Assembly (NCBI GenBank): GCA_001662425.1
Contig: BDDC01001457.1
Span: 1-25,923, forward strand
Length of the DNA stretch: 25,923 nt
Origin: Chlamydomonas sphaeroides
Taxonomy: Eukaryota; Chlorophyta; Chlorophyceae; Chlamydomonadales; Chlamydomonadaceae
Direction: 5' to 3'
A program made the position numbers and the translations under genes. Shown in pieces: positions 11,147-20,996 of this stretch (position 1 is the stretch's first letter; every line of letters starts with the position of its first letter). A model generated the notes under the pieces. That model ran no database searches, had not been told where the DNA came from, and was given only the letters and a program-made list of their open reading frames with translations.

Positions 11147-12454
11147 TGTGGCTACTGATTATATTTTTGAAGCGCGGTTCGTGCTTTGCTTGCTTCGCTC
11201 CGTTCTTAGTATGCCTGTGTGGTGTATGGGTTGCTAGAGACGACAAGGCGGCGTTCATGACACGTACGGCGTTCAGCTGCGGGTCGCTTCATGAACTGGA
11301 CCCGTGCGACAAGACCCGTGCGCGCTGACACCATTTAGTAGGTCTGTGTTGCCGTAGTATATACAAGATATGCTACATAGCAACCAAGTCGCCGCCGGGC
11401 GCAAACCGAACGGGCATCCCGTTGGTGTCGCCATGGCAGACGCACAATTGTGCGCACACGCGTGACGGCTCGCCGAGGGCCCGCCGATAGGCCGGGAACC
11501 GACCCGGAGTCGCCGCCTACGACGAACCACTTGCCGCTGCCGCCATCGTTGTCGCCAACGTTGTCTTGGCCCGGCCCCGGCCCTAGCCACGCCCAGGGGT
11601 GGCGGGCGCTGTCAGCGCCGCTCCTCCGACGCCCGGGCACGGTAGGGCAGGGACACGGCCCGGCGTTGCCCCATCGCCACTCCCCGCCCCACGCGCCGCC
11701 CCTGCCGACTCCTTTACTAAGCTCTCCGGAGCGCGCGGCTCAAGGCTCGCGGCCAACACTAGATGGAGGTCCCCTGGAGGTCCCCGCCGCCCCCGCTGCC
11801 GCCACCGAGGACCGCCGCCCCCGCTGCCGCCACCAAGGGCCGCCACTCAACGCACAAAGGCAAATTCAGCAGCTGCACGCCCGGCCGGCACGGCAGTGCC
11901 GTGGTGCAGCGTCGCAAACCCAAACGTCAGCACACGCAGCATGGGTCTGGTGCAACAGCAGATGTGCGAGACGGAGTTACGCAGCGTCATCGAAGCATGC
12001 AAGCAAAGTCTGTAGCAACCGTTGAGCGTTGCAAGCAGGTTGAGGGCAACGCTGCTGCTGCGTCCGTATTGCGGCTGCTAGCAGGCTCTATGCCTTACAT
12101 TGGGTACACGATGCACTAGCAGTTCACACGCAGTGGGTGATAGCGCCTGCGGTCGGCTTCAGCTCGGCGTTCGCTCATCGCGCTGGATCCAGCGGCCCTT
12201 CTTCAGCAGGGTCGCAGTCTGCCTCTGCGACCAGCCCACAGGACAATAGCATCGCCTAAAGGACCTGTTGAGTCGCTGTAATAGGAAGTTCGGTGCCTGT
12301 ACGCAAAGTGGGCATTTGAGCAACGCCGACGACAGCTCTCGCGCTGAGCGCAGCAATGCACCTGCAAGCTCCTTGACTGCACGTGACTTTCTCAACAAGC
12401 AGCCGATTATCTTCTTCGGCAGCCAACTGGGAGTTGTGCGCAGCGGCCCCTGGA
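11147..12454. promoter_or_regulatory. Divergent intergenic region between F and kinesin-5
   Basis: The start codons of F (-) and kinesin-5 (+) face away from each other across about 1.3 kb, so this stretch should carry both promoters and 5' UTRs. No clear TATA box or named element was recognised. A GC-rich middle part (11450-11850) has long open frames in several phases, but these look like composition artefacts. It contains a 28-base tandem duplication at 11784-11839. An in-frame TGA at 12374 upstream of the kinesin ATG supports the chosen kinesin start. Confidence 0.45.
11784..11839. repeat. 28-base tandem duplication
   Basis: Two adjacent copies of a C-rich 28-base unit beginning ccgccgcccccgctgccgcc, nearly identical to each other, in the region between gene F and kinesin-5. 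Confidence 0.8.
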
Positions 12455-15400
12455 ATGGAGTCTGCGCAGAAGCCCGCCCGCGAGCCGGTTGAGCACGATG
12501 GAGTCAATGTGCAGGTTCTGCTGCGCTGCAGGTGAGGCCGCTTCAGGGGTCGCGCTGCGGTTTGCTAGCCACCGATTCTCGAGAGCGACCGCACCGGACG
12601 CGACCGCGCAGGCCGCTGAGCGAGAAGGAGATTGTGGAGCGCACCCCGCAAGTCATATCATGTAACGAGGCGCTGCGCGAGGCGACCCTGTACCAGAACG
12701 CCGGCGGCAAGCAATTGAGCCGCACTTTCCGATTCGACAAGGCGAGTCGCGAAGCCCGACAGGCTCGGCGGCAGCTCGTAGGGGTGGCCTGCGGCCGCGG
12801 GAAGGGGCTCTTCCAGTCCGGGCAGGCGGGGGCGGCACGGGGTTCCCCATACCCGAGCTACACGTGCCAGCCCTGAACCCGCCTGCTTCGGCCCCCAAAC
12901 AGGTCTTCAGCAGCGACGCTTCACAGGAGAAGTTGTTCAAACAGGCGATCGTGCCTATCGTCCAGGAGGTCATGGAGGGCTTCAACTGCACCATCTTTGC
13001 CTACGGCCAGACGGGCACGGGCAAGACGTACACGATGGAGGGCGGCCCGCGCCGCAGCGATGACGGCAAAACCCTGTCGGCCGAGGCGGGTGTCATCCCT
13101 CGCTCGATCAAGCAAATCTTTGACACGATCGAGAATAACGCTGACGCAGACTCGACCGTCAAAGTCTCCTTCCTGGAGCTTTACAACGAAGAGCTGACGG
13201 ACCTGCTGTCCTTTGACGACGCCAAGGATGAGAGCAAGCGGCTGCGATTGCTGGAGGACCGCAGCGGTGTGGTTGTACAGGGCCTCGAGGAGATGGTGGT
13301 AAAGAGCGCGTTCGAGATCTACCAGGTGCGCCTGACCCGGGGGCCTGCAGCCGCCCAGGATCCACAGTGCACCCACAGCCTGGGCCGTAGCAGGACAGCT
13401 CACGTTTCCAGTGGCTTGTGCCCAGCTGCGACCTCCGCCCCGTGTTGTTGCTCCCACCGTTGCTGCCGCCAGGTCCTGGACCGCGGCACCGCCAAGCGGC
13501 GCACCGCTGAGACGCTGCTCAACAAGCGCTCCAGCCGCAGCCACTCGGTCTTCTCCATCACTATCCACATGCGGGAGGTGACGCCTGACGGCGAGGACGT
13601 GGTCAAGGTGCGGCCGATGGGGTGTGGGGCCGTTTGCGCGAAGACACGCCCAGCCAGCCATGATTCTGGCTGTTCAGTGGTCAGGCCAGCTCCCACTACC
13701 GCGCCCTCCTTCCTCTCCACGGCGCTTGCCCCAGACCCATCCCTCTCTGCCCTGCCGCGCACGTGCATGTGGGCGGAGCTGAGCCGGATGGACCTGACCG
13801 TGTGACGAAGCTGTTGATAGCATTGTGGTGTTGTCAGCACGCGACTCTGTATCCCGTGCTCCGGCCCCAGGTGGGCAAGCTCAACTTGGTGGACCTGGCT
13901 GGCAGCGAGAACATCTCTCGCTCCGGCGCCAAGGACGGCCGCGCCCGAGAGGCCGGCTCCATCAACCAGTCGCTGCTGACGCTGGGCCGCGTCATCACGG
14001 CTCTGGTGGAGCACAGCGGCCACGTGCCGTACCGCGACAGCAAGCTGACGCGCCTGCTGCGCGAGTCCCTGGGCGGCAAGACCAAGACCTGCATCATCGC
14101 CACCATCGCGCCGACGGTGCAGTGCCAGGAGGAGACCATCAGCACGCTGGACTATGCGCACAGGTGCGGCCTGCTGCAGCACGGCGCATGGTCTGGGGGA
14201 GGCGGCAAGGTCGAGGCGGGGTGGTGGGCGGCAAGCAAGGGCATCAGGTCGGGTTCGCTGAGCAAGCCCGGTTGCGGGCAGGTTGGGCAGGTTGGACCCG
14301 CTGGGATGAGCCTGTCGCGCGACGCCCATGTCGCCCGTGAGGTGTCTCACGAGCTGCCGCTGCATTGGCCCGGTGTGCTGCTCAGGGCCAAGAACATTCG
14401 CAACCGGCCAGAGGTCAACCAGAAGATCTCCAAGACGGCCATGATCAAGGAGATGTCGAGCGAGATGGAGAAGCTGCGCATGGAGCTGGTTGCGCAGCGC
14501 GAGAAGAACGGCGTGTATATACCCGCCGACCAGCACCAGGCGGTGAGGCACGCAGGCAAAGGTGTTTCGACCATCGGTTGTGCGCTGCGGGTAGCGGGAC
14601 GCCAATGGGCGGAGGTGGGCCGCCTTGAGGCCAACTGAGCACCAGGCGCTTGACGGCTGCCGCGCTGTCAGCGTCCCCGGTGTTGCCATCTGCGCGACGT
14701 GGCAGCTTGTCGTCGCCGATGTTCGGTGGCCGTGTACGCCTGCCCCCCGCCACAGGACGAGATGGAGCGCATTCAGCTGCGGGACACAGTAAAGGCGTTG
14801 CGCGAGGAACTTAAATTGGAGCAGGAGGAGGCCGCCACCACTCTGGCAGCGCAGAAGGAGGCGGCCGACAAGGCCATCGGCCGACTGGAGGTGCGTGCGC
14901 AGCAGCACTGCTGCTTTAAACGCAGCCGTGGCCATCAGCTTGGGCGGGGCGGGGCACTCGCAAAGCTCTGCTTCATACGAGCATCGCCTAACCTGTTCGA
15001 CGCCAGCTTCGCAGATGCGTATGGGCTCGGCAGGCCCGATAGGGACAGCTGCCGCCGCCTGCCCTGCCGACCGAGAGCCGCCCATCCCAATCCTCGCTTG
15101 CGACTGTCCGTCCACCGCCCTGCAGGCTGACCTCGCGACCGTCAAGTCGGAGCGGGACTACCTGAACAGCCGCAACCAGCATCTGCAGCGCGGCATGATG
15201 GAGCGTCAGTACATCATCGCCGCACAGCGCACCGCGGAGCAGGAGATCCTGGACGCCGCCGACGCGCTGCGTGGCGACCTGGCCGCGGCCGTGCGCGACA
15301 TCGGCGGCCTGTTTGCATCGCTGCAGGAGATGGGCAACGTGCGCGGTGACGACCGGCAGGCGCTGGGCGCGCTGCAGACCATGGTCAAGGTGAGGGGCTG

Positions 15401-17893
15401 CGGTTAGACGCTGGGCGGGCCTCCGGCTCATCTGCAGCAATCTCCATTGCCGTGCCCCTGCCTGAGGTTGCCTTGCAGCCGTTCGCGCGGCTAGCGCATA
15501 AGCAATGTCATCCAACTGCTGAGGTTCTCCCTGCCATGGACGGCTTGACCCGCAGGAGCGGCTGGCGCAGCTGGCGGCTTCGCTGTCGGGCGCGGTGGAG
15601 GCGCAGAGCCGGCAGCTGTCGGGCATGGCCGAGTCCTTGGCCGCCTTCAAGCAGCAGAAACAGGCTGACCTGCAGCAGCTCGCCGCCGCCGTGGAGGGCG
15701 TGCAGGCCACGGTCGCGTCCATGCGCGGCGCCGTGCAGCGCGGCACCAGCGCCGCCGCCGCGGCCGCCGGCGAGGCCCTCAGCGCCGCCTCCGGCGCCGC
15801 CGCGGCGCACGCCGCAGGCGCCGTGGCCGCCGCCGAGGCCCTGGAGGCGTCCACGCGCGGCGCCGTGGACGCACTGGCGGCGTCCCTGGAGCAGCAGACG
15901 CAGGGCCTGCTGGCCTTCACGGAGACGCAGGCGACTGGGGCGCAGGAGGCCTGCGAGGCGCTGCGCTCGGCCATGGGCCGCCTGGGCGCCAGCTTCGAGG
16001 GCCTGCAAGCCGCCACCGCGCAGGCGCAGGGCGCCGTGGGCGCGCGCAGCGCTGAGATGGCCGCCGGCCTGTCCGGCTTCACGGAGCGCTACAAGCAGTC
16101 ATGCGAGGCGCAGCAGGCCGAGGTGATGGCGCGCATCGGCGCGCTGCTGGCGTCATTCACGGAGCAGCGTGTGGGTGCCGTGGCGGTCGAGGTGGCCAAG
16201 CTGCAGGCCTCGGTTGCGGCGGGCGCGGAGGAGGTTGCTGTCCAGCTCGGCGGCGTGGCGACGCTTGCGGCGGCCGCCGCGCAGCAGGCGCAGGTAGGCG
16301 CGTGCGGGGCTGGCGCGCATTGTGGGTCGCGCCGACGGGCGCAGGACTCGGGAGCCTCGATGCACCCATTGCACTTGACTCTTGCTTGCCGCCGTGTGCC
16401 CTTGCCGTGCGACACAGGAGGCGGAGGCGGCCGTTGCCGACGGCATCAAGGAGCGGCAGCAGCGGACAGCCGAGTACGGCTCGGGGCTGGCGTCGTCACT
16501 TCGCTCAGCGCACGACCAGGCGCAGTCGCTGCACGCCGAGGCCGCGGCGCAGCTGCAGCGCAGCGCCGCCAGCGCGCGCAGCTTCAGCCAGGTGCGCTGC
16601 GATGCCGGGGCTATGGCTGCATAGCTGGCCTGGGCTTCTCCGCCCTACCGCCCCTGATCTCTGGAGTGTCCCCGGCATCAATCCCGACAGCTGTGTTGTC
16701 AACCCCCACTGAGCCCGTCTGGGTGTCTCGCCGAACGCAGACCATGGAGGAGGGCTGCAGTCGCGGCGTCGGCGCCGTGCAGGCGGCCGCTCAAGCGTGT
16801 GACACTGGAGCGGCTGAGGCTGCGGTGCTGGCTGGGAGCAGCCTGCAGCAGCTGGGCCGGGCCCTGGCCTCGTCGGCGGAGCGCGATGCCAGCGCCGCGG
16901 GCGGCTGGGCGGCGGCCTGCACGTCCATTGGCTCAGGCCTTGCAGGTGAGGGTCGTACCTTGGGACCTGGGTCAGGCCGCAGGAGCATCTCTCATGCGCC
17001 GCTTGTGCAACGGCTTGAGAGGCCCTCCCGTGCGTGTCAAGCTGCACTTCCTGCCGATGCGTGTAGGTGCCCCCTGCCCGCTCCTGTGCCCAGCTGGCTG
17101 GCGTCCAAAGTCAGTGCAACCTGCGCACCCCTTCCCCTCCTATAGGCATGGCCGAGCAGCACACCGACGCAGCGTCCACTCTGGCCAGCGAGGCGGCCGT
17201 GCTGGCGCAGGCGCGGTTGGAGGTGGAGCCCCAGCTGGAAGCGCCGGAGCAGCGGCCGCTGGCGGTGCCGTCCCCGCTGGCGCTGCGGGAGCTGCGCTGC
17301 CCGTCCGACGACAAGCTCATCGCGCGGTACCACACGGACCAGGAGGCGCAGAAGCGGATGGCGTCCAGCCTCAAGGCGGACGAGCCCGCGGTCCTCCCCG
17401 CTGGCACGCCGGTGAGAGCATTGGCAACGGTGGGGGAGGGGGCTATCCGCAAGCGGCGGCGCTTGCGCATGGCAGGGCCGTAGTGTTACGATGAATTGCG
17501 CCCTTTACGGAATCAACGTTTTCATACCAGCAATCTAATGCCTAGGCACCAACCATTCCGGCCCCACTCCCACAGGCGCCGCTCGGCAGCCCGCGCGCCA
17601 GCCCGACGCAGCAGAGCAGTGGTTCGGTATCGTCCGGCGCCGAGGCGGAAAACACGACGCCCATGCCGGCGCAGGAGGCTTCGGCGGCCGCGGCCGCTGG
17701 TGTTGGCGGGGCCATGGTGCCGCCTTCGCCTCGGACCACCGCCGGCCTGCGGAGCCGCATCCCCTCCAAGCCCAACCTCGTGGCGTCCTCACCCGCCAGC
17801 GCCAAGGACCTGGCCCCGAACGTCACCACGCGGCAGCAGCTCGCGGACAAGACCAACAGCAAGCGCAGCCTGCTCGCCGACTGGCCGGCCTGA
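12455..17893 (+). CDS. KIN5: Kinesin-5 (BimC/Eg5-type) mitotic motor
   Basis: Model: join(12455..12531,12612..12741,12903..13325,13473..13607,13871..14163,14386..14542,14756..14890,15126..15389,15556..16293,16418..16591,16741..16945,17146..17411,17576..17893), 1104 residues, all phases consistent. Kinesin-5 is a homotetrameric plus-end motor that slides antiparallel spindle microtubules. The motor spans about 17-365: NVQVLLRCRPLS, P-loop GQTGTGKT (104-111), an L5 insert after TMEGG leading to AGVIPRSIKQIFD, switch I NKRSSRSH (227-234), switch II DLAGSE (263-268), and LDYAHRAKNIRNRPEVNQK entering the neck. REKNGVYIP is the kinesin-5 neck/coil signature. A coiled stalk follows (406-538), then an unusually Ala/Gln-rich stalk (539-910). 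The tail has ELRCPSDDKLIARY at 959-972, where plant kinesins-5 have a TP-containing motif, plus SPR sites in the last exon. Intron 2 uses a GC donor. Start: first ATG after an in-frame TGA. Confidence 0.96.
12742..12902 (+). other. GC-AG intron 2 of kinesin-5
   Basis: The exon before ends TTCGACAAG and is followed by gcgagt rather than gt. The acceptor is ccaaacag. Splicing here gives FRFDK joined to VFSSDASQEKL in phase 0, exactly the conserved kinesin-5 sequence, and no GT donor nearby keeps the frame. The non-canonical donor is therefore strongly supported by the protein. Confidence 0.9.
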
Positions 17894-18720
17894 GGCGGCC
17901 GACGCAGGGCGCTCCAGTGGGCGGCAGGACGGCAAGCTGCTATGCACTGGGGAACAGAAGTAAAAAGGAGAAGCGAAGGGATGCAGCGGCAGGCGACGGC
18001 GCCCCCGATGTAGGCCCTGGCTCAGGTCGCCGCATGCCGCGCGGCATGCACGGGCGTTGGCCCCAAGCCAGCGTCGTCCAGACATGAATGTACGTGCGGC
18101 ATGCTGTACGGCAAGGCACAGCGGAGCCCGCCGCGTGCGGGGTCAGTGAAATGCATTCCTCGTATGTTCACTGCCAATCGGAGCCCTGCACGCAATGCCC
18201 CCGCCCAGATCATTCCCCCGCTTGAGCAACCGTTGTGACCCATGGCGATGGGGACCCACGCGGCAGCCACAAAACCAGCACGCAAACCAGCACACAGTAA
18301 GCGCGTCCATGGCGCGCGAGCGCAATCCCTGCGCCAGCCCTAGGCCGTCAGTCAGGCAGGTTGTTTAGCCCTGGAGGGACACAGCCCCCATGCAATGCAA
18401 ACGTAACTATCTCGTCACGTACGGGAACGCCTACGTCTGCCCAACAGCCTGCATCCCCACTAGCCCACCACAGTTAAGCAAAAGCTATCCACCTATACAA
18501 AAGCTCCACCCGCCCGCATGCCTGCATGGGGCTGCCTTTATTCTGCAATGCGTTGCGTCGCTGCGGGCCTGTACTTGCCATGCGACAGCATGCCTGTACC
18601 AAGCTGACAACAGGTTCTCCCTGCGCAGCGCTGCGCGCAAAATGCTCACGGCACCGCTAGCGGCGCAGGGCGGGACGCGCGTCACCCCAGAGGCGCGGAG
18701 CCGCTCTCCGGCAACGAAGA
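17894..18720. other. Convergent 3' flanks of kinesin-5 and gene C
   Basis: About 830 bases separate the two facing stop codons and should hold both 3' UTRs. No TGTAA signal was found on the plus strand for kinesin-5. On the minus strand a single AATAAA word (plus positions 18537-18542) lies about 180 bases after the stop of gene C and is a possible polyadenylation signal. No open frame here looks like protein. Confidence 0.45.
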
Positions 18721-20459
18721 TTAGCTGCCACCCGCCAGGCCGCCCGCCGCAGATCCGCCGTTTCCAGAAGCAGGCTTAGCAGCTGCCACAACAGCTGGCG
18801 CGTCGTGCGTGGCGCTCGCGGCCTCCGGGCCGCTCTGCTGCACCAGCACGATCTCAGTGGGCTGCGCCAGCGGCCCCAGCGTACTCGCCATGCAGCCGCG
18901 CGCCGCCGCCAGGCCCGCACGGCTTGCCACGGCCTGCTCCACCGCCGCCGCCAGCTCCCGGCCCGCAACCGTGATGGACAGCGAGAAGACCAGCTCCTTG
19001 GGCCTGTGGTCGGGATGGGCCAGGGCGACGTCAGCAAATTCCGGACCAGGCCTTGCCTGTCTTCCAACGCCCCAGGGCCGCAGCAGAATGCGTACCGAGT
19101 GCAGCGGGTCTGGGGAGCGGCCTGGAAGCTACCTTGCCGGCGCCCCACGCACGCACATGCTCGCCAACCTCGCCTTGCCTTCAAACATTCGAACATATGC
19201 AAGCATGGGTCTCTTCGCAGCCTGGTGCTCACCCACTGCAGCCGAGCTGCTCGACCGAGACAATCGCGCTGGCAACGCCCAGAGCGCGCAGCGTGGAGCG
19301 ATACGCATCCTGACGAGGGCATAGAGGCAGGGGGCAATGCAGCTGACCGGCACGGCGCGGTGGTGCGGTAGCGCACTACAGCCGCAAGTGGTGCCGCACA
19401 CAGGCCCGGCGCTCCGGCTGGGCTGCTGCTGCTGAGGATGCTGCTGAGGTTGCTGCTGAGGATGCGGGTAAGGATGCCGTGAGTGCGAGCTGACCTGGGC
19501 GGCACAGGAGCGCCGAGCTACAACACGGGTGACTACGAGGTACGAGCCGGCGCGTGCAGGCATGTGCTATGGAAGGCACTACCAAGATCCCTTGCCCGGA
19601 TTGTATGCGTTTCAGGGCATGCCCAGCCCACGCCCCACCCGGGACCCACCTGCAGGCGGCTGCGCAGGCTCTCAGCGTTAACGCACTCCCAGGCCCCCGG
19701 GCCCGTGCTCCTGGCGGCGTTAGGTAACGATGCTACTGCGCCTTGCTCGAACTGCACGACGGCAGGGGCGGCAGGCACGCAGGCGGATGAGTGTGAGCGG
19801 GACGTTGCAAGGGCAGCCGGAGCGCGCGCGCCTTGCGGCCAGGGCAAGGCAGACGGCGGCCCGGGCAGTGTTACCAGTCTCAGCTACTCCGAGACGTACC
19901 GTGACCGTGCCCAGGAATTGTAGATTTACGGAAGGTAGCGCAAGCTTAGCCTGCAAGGCGGGTGAGCGGCGTCGCGACGCGTTGCGATTTTGGCCATACC
20001 GAGCCTTCGCGTAAGGGAAAGCGTACCTCGCTGCGTGCATTTTGTGTTCTCCCAGCGGATTGCTGTGTGCCGAATAGCACCACGGCTGCTGTCACACCAG
20101 CGAGCACCGCAGCGACGACGATTGCGGCAAGCAGGATGCTCGCGATATGACCCCCAAGGCATGTACCATCCTGCAGTCAAGATACGACATCGCGACTGTT
20201 CAGCCTAAGACAGCGCGTGGATGCTTATCGTGGGCTTGAGCTCGATGACATGTTTACTCGCCTGCCGTGAAGCTTTTCTTCTCGAGCGCTCTTGTTCGCC
20301 GTCCCTCTGGAGCAGAATTACGATAGAGCCTCCACTACTCCCTCGGCTGCCTTGGTCCGAAAAGCTTTCTAGAGCATGCGCCGGTGTGGCTACCCTAGAC
20401 GACGGCGAAGTCGTCAGCTGTGAGGTCGGCAAGATATGATGGCTAGCAAGCGTTGCCAT
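18721..20459 (-). CDS. Gene C: type II membrane protein, SEA-like ectodomain
   Basis: Model: complement(join(18721..19051,19233..19309,19650..19751,19900..19950,20027..20170,20262..20459)), 300 residues. Start: ATG at 20459, first ATG of the frame. A cytosolic N-terminus of 66 residues ends in basic RSRRKASRQ. The span is about residues 75-99 (IASILLAAIVVAAVLAGVTAA), and positive charges before it suggest a type II protein. The ectodomain has two alpha/beta halves: NLQFLGTVT, then LRSRLQ plus YRSTLRALGVASAIVSVEQL and Cys; then ELVFSLSITVAGRELAAAVEQAV. It matches gene A segment for segment (ALGFGATVA; LRSQLES..LRELGAPNAVATVTQL; WLVFEFRVDLPAASSGLVAAVQ). The layout resembles an SEA or ferredoxin-like fold, which is inference. 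There is no proline-rich tail, unlike A. Intron 1 has a GC donor. The start of the last exon is uncertain (alternatives near 19103). Confidence 0.65.
19411..19466. repeat. TGCTGCTGAGGA repeat in intron 4 of C
   Basis: An imperfect dodecamer built from gctgctgaggatg/ttg units, about three to four copies, inside the largest intron of gene C (19649-19310). Confidence 0.75.
20171..20261 (-). other. Probable GC-AG intron 1 of gene C
   Basis: On the minus strand the exon ends TCACGGCAG and is followed by gcgagt; the acceptor is cttgactgcag. Splicing in phase 0 joins the basic segment KASRQ to the membrane-span exon. A GT donor five bases downstream (gtaaac) would put the span exon out of frame. 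The donor hexamer is the same as in kinesin-5 intron 2. Confidence 0.6.
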
Positions 20460-20996
20460 AGCATGCTGGGCGTGCGGCACGCGAACCACGGACGGTGACT
20501 CTTGCACTCCAGTTAGTGAACACGCCAAGATCGTGTGCAGCGCGTCTTACGATGGAGATATGTGTAGTGTACTCTAGAGTGTGTTGGCCGTGTTTGAAAA
20601 GAGTGCGAACCATATGCCTCATTCCCGAGGCCCCTAGGGTAGCACCACCGCCGACCCTGACGGCTATAAGTCAACGTCGTTATATTCACGAACTCATCAT
20701 TGTGCAGTCTGTCTATATTTCGCACGAGGGCCGACCGTCTGACCAGCGCCCGCCAGCCTCGCTGTCATGCGCCACTGCACGCCGCCCTGCGCCACCCCAG
20801 AGCCACCCACGCAACCATGCTACTTGAGCCGCTCGGCTGCATCTGCGACCGGCAGCCGACCGCAGCTGCACTGTCACATATAAGCACACAATGCAGTGCA
20901 CACCTGCATACACGCCATATAAAAGCTACACTGTCGCCAAACCTGAGGGCCGCACGCAGTCGCACGACCATGCGCTCGAGCTAACGACAGCGGGCG
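20460..20996. promoter_or_regulatory. Gene C upstream region and gene A 3' flank
   Basis: The start codon of C and the stop codon of A are only 537 bases apart on the same strand, so this short space must hold the A 3' UTR and the C promoter. The half next to A (about 20735-20990) is similar to the flank downstream of gene D. Two TATA-like words on the plus strand (near 20877 and 20916) have no plus-strand gene to serve. Confidence 0.5.
20735..20990 (-). repeat. Conserved 3' flank, copy 1 (after gene A)
   Basis: This segment aligns over about 250 bases with 24790-25040, with shared blocks such as ctacttgagccgctc, gccgcagctgc followed by tgtcac(a/g)tata, gcacacaNtg, and ccctga(a/g)ggccgca-like sequence near the stop codon. 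The copies are clearly diverged, with small indels. Each lies directly downstream of a minus-strand gene with a proline-rich C-terminus. Confidence 0.7.

Noticed and set aside
11450..12025. Plus-strand Pro-rich open frame of 191 codons upstream of kinesin-5
   Set aside because: No splice site joins it to the kinesin start, an in-frame TGA precedes the kinesin ATG, and all phases are open here because of GC richness.
13400..15145. Long minus-strand open frame of 581 codons
   Set aside because: It lies antisense to kinesin-5 exons whose plus-strand protein is unmistakable; GC-biased codons produce open antisense frames.
14988..16082. Minus-strand Ala/Cys-rich open frame of 364 codons
   Set aside because: Antisense to the Ala-rich stalk exons 8 and 9 of kinesin-5; composition explains it.
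20870..20935. TATA-like words on the plus strand
   Set aside because: The next sequence downstream is the 3' end of minus-strand gene A, so no plus-strand gene could use them; the words are not kept in the matching copy at 24790-25040.
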